From: an uncultured Clostridia bacterium
GTDB taxonomy: Bacteria; Bacillota; Clostridia; Christensenellales; Aristaeellaceae
Direction of reading: 5' to 3'
DNA length: 64,000 nt
Assembly (NCBI GenBank): GCA_934670175.1
Contig: CAKUOX010000001.1
Span: 25,662-89,661 of the forward strand
In this document: piece by piece, positions 23,687 to 31,450 of the stretch
Numbering within the stretch: the first letter of the stretch is position 1
Layout of the letters: every line of letters starts with the position of its first letter
The notes under the pieces: generated by a model
Databases searched by the model: none
What the model saw: only the letters and a program-made list of their open reading frames with translations
Told to the model about the DNA's origin: nothing
Made by a program: the position numbers and the translations under genes

Positions 23687-25588
23687 ATGCGTAGTCAATC
23701 CGTGGGGGATATCTGTACCGAGCGCAAGCCCGCAAAACCTATCTTGAAGTGGGCAGGCGGCAAAGGACAAATGTTGAACGATATTTTGCCCCGTGTGCCA
23801 CAGCACTATGGAAAGTATATTGAACCATTCTGTGGCGGCGCAGCTTTGTTTTTTGCGCTTGAACCGCAGACTGGTATCATTGCCGATAGCAATCCGGAAC
23901 TCATCAACGTTTATGAGCAGGTTGCCCATAATGTTGATGAGGTTATTCGCTATCTGTCCCTGTATGAGAATACAGAGCAAATGTACTATGCTATTCGTGC
24001 GCAGGACTGGACGAAACTGCTGAAAGCAGAAGCTGCTGCCCGTATGATCTATCTGAATCATACCTGCTTCAACGGACTTTACCGGGTAAACAAAAAGGGA
24101 CAATTTAACGTTCCGTTTGGTAAATATAGGAATCCCAATATTTGCGATGTTGAAGCACTCTATACAGCATCAGAAGCATTGCAGCATGCAACGATTGTAT
24201 GCGGTGATTATCTGGATGTTTTGAAGCAGTATGCGGAGCCGGGCGATTTTATCTTCCTTGACCCACCCTATCTGCCAATTTCGGAATATTCAGATTTCAA
24301 GCGCTATACGAAAGAACAATTTTATGAAGAAGATCATGTCGATTTGGCGAAAGAAGTCCAGCGCTTGCATGAATTGGGGTGTCACGTTGTACTGACCAAT
24401 TCCAACCATCCGCTGGTGCATGAACTGTATAGTCAGTTTACGATTGATATCGTTCCGACAAAACGCTGTATTTCCTGTAATGGAAAACGCAGAAGCGGCG
24501 AAGATGCAATCGTTACAGCATTGCCCAAGCAAAAGATGCTTTTGCATTTGGTAGACACACCGTTGCCGGAGCAGGTCGGCATGTACCCACCCACACGGTA
24601 CATGGGTTCCAAAAGCAAACTGCTATCTTCTATTTGGTCTATTGCTTCACAGTTTTCCTTTGATACTGCTGTTGACTTGTTTTCTGGTTCAGGTATAGTC
24701 GGATACATGTTCAAGGCGCAGGGAAAAACTGTTATCAGCAATGACTATATGCACATGTCCTCAACATTTGCCAAAGCAATGATCGAGAACAATGGCATTA
24801 CTCTGCCCATGGATACGGCAAAGAAACTGCTACTCCCGAATAGTGAAAATGATCATTTCGTTTCCGCTACTTTTGCAGGCTTATATTATTCTGATGCCGA
24901 TAATGCGTTGATTGACGTATTGCGTGCAAATATTGCTGCGCTTCGCAATCCTTATGAAAAGGCAATCGCAATGTCGGCACTGATTCGCGCTTGCACAAAG
25001 AAGCGTCCCCGGGGGATTTTCACCTATGTGGGAGAACGTTATAATGACGGACGAAAAGACCTGCAGAAATCTTTTGAACAACAGTTTTTAGAGGCGGTCG
25101 AAGCGATCAACGGAGCAGTTTTTGATAACGGAAAGCATAACCGTGCAGTCAACGGCGATGCAATGACGTTGCGCATAGAAAAGCCTGGTTTGGTATATAT
25201 TGACCCGCCATATTATTCTATGCTGTCTGATAATGAATATGTTCGTCGTTATCACTTTGTCGAAGGTCTGGCGCGTGACTGGAAGGGAGTAGAAATCCAG
25301 CAGCATACCCAGACAAAGAAATTCAAATCGTATCCGACACCTTTTTCTACCCGAAAGGGTGCTGCGGATGCGTTCGATCTGTTGTTCAAACGCTTTGCTG
25401 ATAGTATTCTGTTGGTGTCGTATTCTTCCAATAGTCTACCGACGCAGGATGAGATGCTGTCCATCATGGCGAAGCATAAAGCACATGTCGAAGTAATTCC
25501 GATTGATTATCAGTATTCCTTTGGCAATCAGAGTGATGCTGCTACACACAGAAACAAAGTACAGGAATATCTATTTGTCGGTTATTGA
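23687..25588 (+). CDS. Fused double N6-adenine methyltransferase (D12 class)
   Basis: A 633-residue protein from ATG 23687 (GGGAGG upstream; ATG 23666 lies before that site). It has two Dam-like methyltransferase domains. The first has KWAGGKGQ, FCGGAAL and FLDPPY. The second starts near residue 300 with RYMGSKSKL, DLFSGSG and YIDPPYY. Two fused domains are typical of type IIS systems, where each domain methylates one strand of an asymmetric site. The DNA is more AT-rich than the head genes, pointing to separate acquisition. The endonuclease gene follows after 12 bp. It is accessory cargo of the satellite, probably for defence against competing phages. Confidence 0.9.
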   Translation: MRSQSVGDICTERKPAKPILKWAGGKGQMLNDILPRVPQHYGKYIEPFCGGAALFFALEPQTGIIADSNPELINVYEQVAHNVDEVIRYLSLYENTEQMYYAIRAQDWTKLLKAEAAARMIYLNHTCFNGLYRVNKKGQFNVPFGKYRNPNICDVEALYTASEALQHATIVCGDYLDVLKQYAEPGDFIFLDPPYLPISEYSDFKRYTKEQFYEEDHVDLAKEVQRLHELGCHVVLTNSNHPLVHELYSQFTIDIVPTKRCISCNGKRRSGEDAIVTALPKQKMLLHLVDTPLPEQVGMYPPTRYMGSKSKLLSSIWSIASQFSFDTAVDLFSGSGIVGYMFKAQGKTVISNDYMHMSSTFAKAMIENNGITLPMDTAKKLLLPNSENDHFVSATFAGLYYSDADNALIDVLRANIAALRNPYEKAIAMSALIRACTKKRPRGIFTYVGERYNDGRKDLQKSFEQQFLEAVEAINGAVFDNGKHNRAVNGDAMTLRIEKPGLVYIDPPYYSMLSDNEYVRRYHFVEGLARDWKGVEIQQHTQTKKFKSYPTPFSTRKGAADAFDLLFKRFADSILLVSYSSNSLPTQDEMLSIMAKHKAHVEVIPIDYQYSFGNQSDAATHRNKVQEYLFVGY

Positions 25589-25600
25589 TAGGCGGTGCGT

Positions 25601-27292
25601 ATGATGAAGTTTTGGCAGTTAGGCAACACCTCTGTTAGAAGCGCATTCCGCATTCGTGATGGTCTGGTTGCATTGTCACAGTCATCAATACAGGGCAATA
25701 TCCGCAATGTTGATGGTGACATTGCTTTCCGTGAACTTTTAGGCAAATGCGGCGTTGTTTCGTTGGGTTCTGATGCTACAAACAGCGTTGGGCGCAAATG
25801 GCGTTCAGCAATGGGTAAACTGGGCTTTATCTATCCAGAAGTCAAAAGCAGTATGGGCTTTACTCAGGATGAATTGGGCCAGTTGGATATTATCACCGAT
25901 GCAGGTAGAAATCTAATCAATGCACAGACTGTACCTGCAATACAGGAATGCTATCTGCGTTCGATGGTCACTCCCACGACACCAACCGGGACTGGAACGA
26001 CCTTTTCGCCGCTGTGTTGGGTGTTAGCAATTATGCTGGAACTTGAAAGGCAGGGAGAAGAACCTTCTATTTCGTTCCCGGAAATGGCAACTATTGTCAT
26101 TACATCAACACCTGCAGATGGCTTGACGGAGACTGTATTAAATTTGCTTGCTTTGCGTGTAGCACGTAACGCTGCAGAGCGTAAGCGTGTTTTTGATCGA
26201 AAGCTGTATGATGACAAGGCTGCTGAATTTGAATGTGCAGCTTCTACTTTCAGAGATTATGCCGATATGAATATCCGCTATTTGAAAGCAACAGGGATGG
26301 TGCAGGCGAAGGGCAAGGGAATTGTCCTTGTGCCCGAAAAACGGACGCTGGCGGTACAGCTAACGCGACAGTTGGAAAGCTCAGAACCGCTTTTGAAAAT
26401 CTACCGGCTACTTTGCGCAGGTTCTCCGTTGCCGACCGATAACAAGGACATAGCGAACGAAGTGCTGAACGATCTGCTGGAAAGCGCACTTCACTACGGA
26501 ATCCGCTATTCTCTTGAAGGGAAACGGCTTGATACACCTGCACAAATCAATCAGGTACGGTACGAAATTGAAGAACAGATTTCGCACAAGAAAGAAGAAC
26601 ACTACGCACTTCGGCAGGCAGACGAATGGCAGGAAATTGCTGCGTATATGGATTTGATTGCTTCGCGTAAAGATCGCCTGCGTATTGATGAAGATACCGA
26701 GCTGCGCATTCCCCGAGCAGAAGCCCCAGCCTATCTGGAATGGAGTTTGTGGAGAGCATTTCTTGCAATCGACAGTCTGGTTAATAAGCCGTATAATGTT
26801 CGGCGCTTCAATGTCGATCAGGACTTTATGCCTGTCAGCACAGCGCCGGGCAATGGTGCAGACCTGATTGCAGAATTTGATGATAAAGTTATTGTCATTG
26901 AAGTAACGTTGTCCGAATCCTCCCGTCAAGAAGCAATGGAAGGCGAACCAGTACGCCGCCATGTTGCCGATCTTATGCTGCAGCATGACAAACCTGTGTA
27001 TGGTCTGTTCATTGCCAATCGTGTTGACAGTAATACGGCGGAAACCTTCAGAATCGGACGCTGGTATACTCGCGACGATGAACGTTTAGATTTGTCCATT
27101 GTACCGTTTACCCTGCAACAGTTTTCTCAGTATTTCCGTGCCATGTTTGAAAGTGGAAATACTGAACCAAAACGCCTGTTTAGTTTGATGATGGAATGTG
27201 ACATCGAACGAAAAGTCCGTCAGGATTATGGTGCACCGGAATGGAAATCTGCTATTGCAAACATCGTTCAGCAGAGAATTAGTGCCATGTAA
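25601..27292 (+). CDS. Type IIS restriction endonuclease, AlwI-like
   Basis: A 563-residue protein; I take ATG 25601 (a GTG at 25595 is also possible). The beginning KFWQLGNTSVRSAFRIRDGL and the GRKWRSAMGKLGFIYPE segment resemble the AlwI family of type IIS enzymes. Near residues 425-435 is a PD-(D/E)XK-like nuclease core, ADLIAEFDDKVIVIEVTLS. It directly follows the double methyltransferase, so the two form a restriction-modification unit. The recognition site cannot be read; if the family is right, it would be short and asymmetric. Family placement is from memory of motifs and is moderately sure; being the restriction partner is well supported by context. Confidence 0.72.
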   Translation: MMKFWQLGNTSVRSAFRIRDGLVALSQSSIQGNIRNVDGDIAFRELLGKCGVVSLGSDATNSVGRKWRSAMGKLGFIYPEVKSSMGFTQDELGQLDIITDAGRNLINAQTVPAIQECYLRSMVTPTTPTGTGTTFSPLCWVLAIMLELERQGEEPSISFPEMATIVITSTPADGLTETVLNLLALRVARNAAERKRVFDRKLYDDKAAEFECAASTFRDYADMNIRYLKATGMVQAKGKGIVLVPEKRTLAVQLTRQLESSEPLLKIYRLLCAGSPLPTDNKDIANEVLNDLLESALHYGIRYSLEGKRLDTPAQINQVRYEIEEQISHKKEEHYALRQADEWQEIAAYMDLIASRKDRLRIDEDTELRIPRAEAPAYLEWSLWRAFLAIDSLVNKPYNVRRFNVDQDFMPVSTAPGNGADLIAEFDDKVIVIEVTLSESSRQEAMEGEPVRRHVADLMLQHDKPVYGLFIANRVDSNTAETFRIGRWYTRDDERLDLSIVPFTLQQFSQYFRAMFESGNTEPKRLFSLMMECDIERKVRQDYGAPEWKSAIANIVQQRISAM

Positions 27293-27293
27293 C

Positions 27294-27314
27294 TACCCTT
27301 CAAAATACCCTTTA
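27294..27314 (+). repeat. Right-end integrase arm-type sites
   Basis: TACCCTTCA at 27294-27302 and TACCCTTTA at 27306-27314, directly after the endonuclease stop, match the four repeats at the left end (12734-12818). The right perfect copy and the second left copy also share the following CAGC. Likely arm-binding sites of the integrase. Confidence 0.55.
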
Positions 27315-27360
27315 CAGCTTCTGAAACGACTTTACTGTGTTGTAGAGGATGAAACAAAAT

Positions 27361-27405
27361 GCCATATATTGTGCTATACAAAGATTGCATTGCACAATAT
27401 ATGGC
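27361..27405. terminator. 14-bp perfect inverted repeat inside the right end
   Basis: GCCATATATTGTGC (27361-27374) and its exact complement (27392-27405) form a hairpin with a 17-nt loop, 69 bp after the endonuclease stop. There is no T-run, so it may be a weak terminator, or a protein-binding site in the attachment region. Confidence 0.45.
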
Positions 27406-27427
27406 GTAGTTGCTGAATGGCATTGAA

Positions 27428-27450
27428 TTCAAGTCCTGTTTCCCGCACCA
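27428..27450 (+). repeat. attR core, resembles the 3' end of a tRNA
   Basis: Exact copy of the 23-bp core at 12652-12674, ending in CCA. The next bases form a strong terminator, as expected behind a real tRNA gene, so this side probably holds the original chromosomal flank. The bases before it do not form a tRNA. Confidence 0.85.
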
Positions 27451-27451
27451 A

Positions 27452-27479
27452 GCCTTGAAGCGATGCTTCAAGGCTTTTT
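27452..27479 (+). terminator. Rho-independent terminator after attR
   Basis: GCCTTGAAGC (27452-27461) and GCTTCAAGGC (27465-27474) form a perfect 10-bp stem with a 3-nt loop, followed by TTTTT. Position directly behind the CCA of the core suggests it originally ended a tRNA transcript. A related but imperfect hairpin follows attL near 12681-12717. Confidence 0.8.
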
Positions 27480-27540
27480 GATTGTATAATTGCAGGTTGA
27501 GGACGTCGGGCTTCTGCCGGCGGTATGGGTGAAAAGATGC

Positions 27541-27569
27541 TTGCCGAAAACCGCCATGCGCGCTATAAT
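27541..27569 (+). promoter_or_regulatory. Promoter of the YczE-like gene
   Basis: TTGCCG (27541-27546), 17 bp, TATAAT (27564-27569), 48 bp before the start codon at 27617. GCGCGC directly before the -10 recalls the promoter cassette seen at 28816, 31369 and 34519. Confidence 0.65.
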
Positions 27570-27616
27570 GGCCGTACAGCGATTCTCAGATACTTACGCA
27601 AAAGGGGGATCTTCCC

Positions 27617-28255
27617 ATGAGATTTGATCGTCAGGACAAGCTCGGGCGGCGCGTGGCGCTGGCGGCGCTGGGCATACTGCTCACGGGCATCAGCATCGGC
27701 TTTTTCAAGCGCGCGCGCTTCGGCGTGGATCCGTACCAGTGCTTTGTGAATGGGCTTGCGAACGTGATCCCCATCCGTTTCGGCACGCTGTATATGCTGG
27801 TGAACCTCGTGCAGCTGGCGGTGGTGTTCCTGCTGGACCGGCGCTACATCGGCATCACCACATTTTTGAACCTGTTTCTGCTGGGCTATGTGGTGGAAGG
27901 CGCGGAGGCAGCCATTGCCGCGATCTTTGGCGAGCCGTCGCTGGCGCTGCGCATCGCGTTTTTGCTGATCGGCGTGATCATCACCTGCCTGTCCGCCGCC
28001 ATGTATTACACGGCGAACCTGGGCGTTTCCACCTACGACGCCATACCGCTGCACATCGCCGACCGCGAGCCGCATCTGCTGGGCAGAGCGCTGCCCTTCC
28101 GTGCGGTGCGCGTGGTGGCAGATCTGATCTGCACGGGCATCGGCGTGGCGCTGAGCGCGCAGGCGGGTGTCGGCACGGTGATCACCGCGCTGTTCATGGG
28201 GCCGCTGATCGCTTTCTTCCGAACGCGCGTGACCGATCCGTGGCTCAGGAAGTGA
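27617..28255 (+). CDS. YczE/YyaS-family membrane protein
   Basis: A 212-residue protein with five or so membrane helices. The motifs GISIGFFKRARFGVDPYQCFVNGLA, TLYMLVNLVQL, and NLGVSTYDAIPLHIA with a repeated small-residue/D-P pattern are typical of the YczE/YyaS/YitT-like family of uncharacterised transporters. It has its own promoter (27541-27569) and ribosome site (AAAGGGGG). It converges with the phosphatase gene, 19 bp apart. In Bacillus YczE is linked to bacillaenom/surfactin-type phenotypes only indirectly, so no substrate is proposed. Confidence 0.85.
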   Translation: MRFDRQDKLGRRVALAALGILLTGISIGFFKRARFGVDPYQCFVNGLANVIPIRFGTLYMLVNLVQLAVVFLLDRRYIGITTFLNLFLLGYVVEGAEAAIAAIFGEPSLALRIAFLLIGVIITCLSAAMYYTANLGVSTYDAIPLHIADREPHLLGRALPFRAVRVVADLICTGIGVALSAQAGVGTVITALFMGPLIAFFRTRVTDPWLRK

Positions 28256-28274
28256 CGCATCGGCGCGTATCAGC

Positions 28275-28748
28275 TTAACCCTTCAGCTCCGGGTTTTCTG
28301 CCAGCAGCGCGCGCAGCAGGCCGCGGCAGCCCGCCTCCACGTCGCGCCAGGTGGTTTCAAAATCGCCAGTGTACCACGGATCAGCTACGCTGCCGGGGCG
28401 ATCCGTCCAGTCCATCAGCAGCGATATTTTGCCGTTCGGGTCGCCGCCGGAAATGGCGCGCATGTTGCGCAGATTCGCCTGATCCATGCCCACCAGATAG
28501 TCGTAGGCGTCGTAATCCTGGCGGGTCATCTGGCGCGCGGCGTGACCGTCGCTGCGAATGCCATGCTCGGCCAGCTTGCGCCGCGCCGGCGGATAGACCG
28601 GATTGCCGATCTCCTCGCGGCTCGTTGCTGCGGACGCCGCCTGGAGCTGCGCCGACAGGTCGGCCTTCTTAATCATGTCCCGCATTACGAATTCCGCCAT
28701 CGGGCTGCGGCAGATATTGCCGTGACAGACGAATAGAATTTTGATCAT
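28275..28748 (-). CDS. Low-molecular-weight protein-tyrosine phosphatase
   Basis: A 157-residue cytoplasmic phosphatase. The start is ATG 28748; the longer frame upstream has no ribosome site and lacks similarity. The catalytic P-loop CHGNICRS is at residues 8-15 (Cys nucleophile and Arg), and the general-acid Asp lies in SVADPWYTGDFETTW near residue 120. It hydrolyses phosphotyrosine, often opposing a BY-kinase in polysaccharide control, but there is no kinase or capsule gene here. It converges with the YczE-like gene. Confidence 0.93.
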   Translation of the reverse strand: MIKILFVCHGNICRSPMAEFVMRDMIKKADLSAQLQAASAATSREEIGNPVYPPARRKLAEHGIRSDGHAARQMTRQDYDAYDYLVGMDQANLRNMRAISGGDPNGKISLLMDWTDRPGSVADPWYTGDFETTWRDVEAGCRGLLRALLAENPELKG

Positions 28749-28815
28749 TGCTTCCGTATCCCTTCTCAGATTACAGCTTATTTTATCACATTCCATTTGG
28801 GTATGGCAAGAACCT

Positions 28816-28859
28816 GCGCGCCGAATTGCCATTTACTTGCGCGCTGTGTTATAATTCTG
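28816..28859 (+). promoter_or_regulatory. Shared promoter cassette, copy 1 (LysR gene)
   Basis: GCGCGCCGAATTGCC, then TTGCCA as -35 (28826-28831), an 18-bp spacer containing GCGCGCTGTGT, and TATAAT as -10 (28850-28855), followed by TCTG. The same layout is at 31369-31418 and 34519-34561. GCGCGC on both sides forms an inverted repeat over the -35. It lies 52 bp before the LysR start. Confidence 0.75.
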
Positions 28860-28907
28860 TTGAATTGCATTGGGATGGCATGACCGCTTTATCACAGGAG
28901 GATTCTT

Positions 28908-29786
28908 ATGCTTAAACGGCTCAGATATTTTCAGTCCGTCGTTCGGCTGAACAGCTTTTCTGAAGCGGCGGCGGAAAATTTCATATCGCAGTCCGCGATT
29001 TCCCAGCAGGTGCAGGTGCTGGAGTGCGAGCTGGGATTTAAGCTGCTGGAACGCAAAAACCGCAGCTTCACGCTGACGCCCGCAGGAGCGTATTTCTACC
29101 AGAAAAGCCTGATCCTGACGGCGGACTATGAACGCCTTTGCGGCGAGGCGGCAAAGATTGCCAAGGGCGATCAGGCCTCCTTGAGGATCGGCTATCTGCG
29201 CTGCTATACCGGCGCGGAGCTTCACAGAGCTCTGGAGCTGTTTTCGGAAAAGCATCCGGATGTGGAGGTGTCCGTTGTCTACGGCGATCACGAGGAGCTG
29301 TACGGCCTGCTGCGCAGCGGAGAGGCCGACCTCGTGTTCAACGATCAGCGGCGGGCGTTCTCCGATGAATATATCAACCTCATTCTGGCTGCATGCAGCA
29401 GCTATATCGAGGTGTCCGCCCACAGCCCGCTGGCGCAAATGGCGAACATTTCACCGCAGGAGCTGAAGAGCTTTCCCTGCATTCTGATCGCCTCCGAAGC
29501 CCAGCGGGAGACGGAGCAGGAATACTACCGCGATGTGGTCGGCTTTTCTGGCGGGTTTCTGTATGCGCAGAATCTGGAGGAAGCGCGGCTGATGGTAATC
29601 GGGCGCAAGGGCTTCCTTCCCGTGGAGGGCTCCGGACAGGCGGCGCCGGCAAGCGCTTTAATCTGCCGCATTCCGCTTGTTCGAGGTGATGAACCAATCC
29701 TGCGCAATTATTGCGCATTCTGGAAAAAGACGAACGCCAACGCCTACGCCGCCGAATTCGCGGAATTGCTGAAGGCGCAGTTTTGA
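28908..29786 (+). CDS. LysR-family transcriptional regulator
   Basis: A 292-residue LysR regulator. The N-terminal winged HTH is canonical (FQSVVRLNSFSEAAAENFISQSAISQ, residues ~7-35) and the rest is the periplasmic-binding-like effector domain (LRIGYLRCYTGAELHRAL start near residue 91). AGGAGG precedes ATG 28908. It has the shared promoter cassette and a strong terminator, so it is monocistronic. The flavodoxin-SDR pair downstream on the same strand is a plausible target, suggesting a redox or aromatic-compound response, but this is inference. The effector is unknown. Confidence 0.92.
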   Translation: MLKRLRYFQSVVRLNSFSEAAAENFISQSAISQQVQVLECELGFKLLERKNRSFTLTPAGAYFYQKSLILTADYERLCGEAAKIAKGDQASLRIGYLRCYTGAELHRALELFSEKHPDVEVSVVYGDHEELYGLLRSGEADLVFNDQRRAFSDEYINLILAACSSYIEVSAHSPLAQMANISPQELKSFPCILIASEAQRETEQEYYRDVVGFSGGFLYAQNLEEARLMVIGRKGFLPVEGSGQAAPASALICRIPLVRGDEPILRNYCAFWKKTNANAYAAEFAELLKAQF

Positions 29787-29804
29787 ATAGAGGTTCAATG
29801 CCTG

Positions 29805-29840
29805 AACGCCGTCTCGTTTTCGACTGAGACGGCGTTTTTT
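29805..29840 (+). terminator. Terminator after the LysR gene
   Basis: AACGCCGTCTC (29805-29815) pairs with GAGACGGCGTT (29826-29836), an 11-bp perfect stem, followed by TTTT. It closes the LysR transcript 19 bp after the stop. Confidence 0.9.
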
Positions 29841-29926
29841 GAAGTGCAAGGATCGGCGAAACTGAATTCCTGCGGGCTTACAGGCTTCGTATCAGTTTTA
29901 CTTATCTAAAAGTCGCAAAAGCAAAA

Positions 29927-29955
29927 TTGATTCCGGTCGTTGGGACGGTTATAAT
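29927..29955 (+). promoter_or_regulatory. Promoter of the flavodoxin-SDR pair
   Basis: TTGATT (29927-29932), 17 bp, TATAAT (29950-29955), 28 bp before the flavodoxin start at 29984. Confidence 0.7.
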
Positions 29956-29983
29956 AGGTCTGTGAAAGCGAGGCATATATGAC

Positions 29984-30499
29984 ATGGCAATCCTGATCGC
30001 ATTTTATTCCCGTGCAGGAGAGAACTACTTTGGCGGCGCATACCGCTGCGTCGCCGTCGACAACACGGAAAAGGCGGCGAAAATGCTTGCCGACCTGACC
30101 GGCGGCGCGCTTTATAAGATCGAGCAGGCGCACCCTTATTCTGAGGACTACCGAACCTGCATTGCCGAGGCCAAGGCTGATCTGAAGAAAAAAGCGCGTC
30201 CGGAGGTGCTGGATCTTCCCAATGATCTGGACGGCTACGACGAGATATATCTGGGCTATCCAAACTACTGGGGAACGATGCCCATGGCGGTCTATACCTT
30301 CTTTGAAAATTACGACCTTACCGGGAAAACCATTCACCCCTTCTGTACCCACGAGGGCAGCGGTCTTTCCAATACCATACGGGACATTCAAAAAGCCGCG
30401 CCGGGTGCGAGCGTCGCAAAGGGACTTGCCATTTGCGGCAGCAGCGTGGACAGTGCGAGAGCGGCAATTCAAAAATGGGTCAAGGAGACGGAAAAATGA
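29984..30499 (+). CDS. Flavodoxin-like protein
   Basis: A 171-residue flavodoxin (Flavodoxin_4 type). It begins with ILIAFYSRAGENYFGG, a variant of the FMN-phosphate loop, and has the GYPNYWGTMPMAVYTFFE motif near residue 88 and FCTHEGSGLSNT near 112, where the isoalloxazine ring binds. It carries electrons in the cytoplasm, or acts as an FMN-dependent reductase partner. The stop overlaps the start of the SDR gene (ATGA), so the two are coupled. Confidence 0.9.
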   Translation: MAILIAFYSRAGENYFGGAYRCVAVDNTEKAAKMLADLTGGALYKIEQAHPYSEDYRTCIAEAKADLKKKARPEVLDLPNDLDGYDEIYLGYPNYWGTMPMAVYTFFENYDLTGKTIHPFCTHEGSGLSNTIRDIQKAAPGASVAKGLAICGSSVDSARAAIQKWVKETEK

Positions 30500-31332
30500 A
30501 AAAGGTAATGCTTTTGGCAGGCGCTGGGCAGATCGGCATGGCGATCGCCCGCCGCATGGGCGCCGGTATGAAGATCATCGTCGGCGATAAGAGGCTTGAA
30601 AACGCGCAGGCTGTTGCCAGAGCGATGAATGAAGCGGGTTTTGATGCGGTTCCCGTGGAAATGGATCTGTCCAGCCGCAGCTCCATTCGCGCAATGATCG
30701 CCGAGGGACAGAAATGCGGCGAGATCAGGATGCTGGTGAACGCCGCGGGCGTGTCTCCCAGCCAGGCATCCATCGAGACCATTTTAAAGGTCGATCTCTA
30801 TGGCACCGCAGTGCTGCTGGAGGAGGTGGGCAAGGTCATTACGGAGGGCGGCGTAGGCGTTACCATTTCCAGTCAGTCTGGCTGGCGTATGCCCGCGCTG
30901 ACTGCTGAGCAGGACGCGCTGCTGGCGACCACACCTGCGGAGGAGCTGCTGAAGCTGGACTTCCTTCAGCCGGGAAGCATCCGCGACACCCTTCACGCCT
31001 ACCAGCTTGCAAAGCGCTGCAACGAAAAACGTGTCATGGCGCAGGCAGTGGAATGGGGCAGGCGCGGCGCGCGGCTCAACGATATTGCCCCCGGCATCAT
31101 CGTGACCCCGCTGGCACTGGACGAATTCAACGGCCCGCGCGGCGATTTCTACAAGAACATGTTTGCCAGATGCCCGGCGGGGCGCCCCGGTACGGCGGAT
31201 GAGGTCGCAAATGTGGCGGAGCTGCTGATGAGCGACAGGGGTGCGTTTATTACGGGTTCCACCTTCCTTATCGACGGCGGCGCGACGGCCAGCTATTTCT
31301 ATGGCCCGCTCAAGCCGGAGGCAAAGGCTTGA
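30496..31332 (+). CDS. Short-chain dehydrogenase/reductase (SDR)
   Basis: A 278-residue SDR from ATG 30496, which overlaps the flavodoxin stop. The Rossmann start is VMLLAGAGQIGMAIARRMG (G-x-G-x-x-G). NAAGVS near residue 79 corresponds to the NAG motif. The catalytic YxxxK is YQLAKRCNEKR, with Y at about residue 168 and K about four later; a Ser lies in ISSQSG. The end GSTFLIDGGATA is typical. An insertion between Ser and Tyr makes it longer than most SDRs. Substrate unknown; operon partner is the flavodoxin. Confidence 0.9.
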   Translation: MKKVMLLAGAGQIGMAIARRMGAGMKIIVGDKRLENAQAVARAMNEAGFDAVPVEMDLSSRSSIRAMIAEGQKCGEIRMLVNAAGVSPSQASIETILKVDLYGTAVLLEEVGKVITEGGVGVTISSQSGWRMPALTAEQDALLATTPAEELLKLDFLQPGSIRDTLHAYQLAKRCNEKRVMAQAVEWGRRGARLNDIAPGIIVTPLALDEFNGPRGDFYKNMFARCPAGRPGTADEVANVAELLMSDRGAFITGSTFLIDGGATASYFYGPLKPEAKA

Positions 31333-31368
31333 TGTAAGAACAGATCACGCACCTGATGCCAGTATAAT

Positions 31369-31418
31369 AACACAGCGCGCCGAATTGCCATTTGCCGGCG
31401 CGCTGTGTTATAATTCTG
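31369..31418 (+). promoter_or_regulatory. Shared promoter cassette, copy 2 (UvrA-like gene)
   Basis: Same cassette as at 28816 and 34519: -35 TTGCCA (31385-31390), 18 bp, -10 TATAAT (31409-31414). In this copy the inverted repeat is perfect: AACACAGCGCGCCG (31369-31382) and its complement (31396-31409), 14 bp each with a 13-nt loop, covering the -35 and the spacer. It lies 36 bp before the UvrA-like start. Confidence 0.8.
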
Positions 31419-31450
31419 CTGAAAACAGAATGATACGAGGACAAGAGATC

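Larger units (their letters stand above)
12652..27450 (+). mobile_element. Capsid-forming phage satellite (cf-PICI-like) with restriction-modification cargo
   Basis: A 14.8-kb element between two identical 23-bp cores. Order: arm sites, integrase and an unknown zinc-finger protein (minus strand), then on the plus strand excisionase-like protein, primase and helicase, an origin-like region, portal, protease-capsid fusion, connector, HNH nuclease, two small proteins, large terminase, head-closure protein, and a methyltransferase/endonuclease pair. There are no tail, tape-measure, baseplate, holin, endolysin or phage-type repressor genes. Capsid-forming phage-inducible chromosomal islands are known to build their own heads and take only tails from helper phages, which fits this gene set and size. 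A decayed prophage is the alternative, but the head module looks intact and compact. Confidence 0.8.

Noticed and set aside
23595..27427. Hidden phage tail genes in the satellite
   Set aside because: The only long frames after the head-closure gene are the methyltransferase and endonuclease; no tail-type sequence is present on either strand.
31241..31450. N-terminal extension of the UvrA-like protein
   Set aside because: The upstream open frame crosses the SDR gene end and the promoter cassette; ATG 31451 starts the recognisable UvrA sequence.
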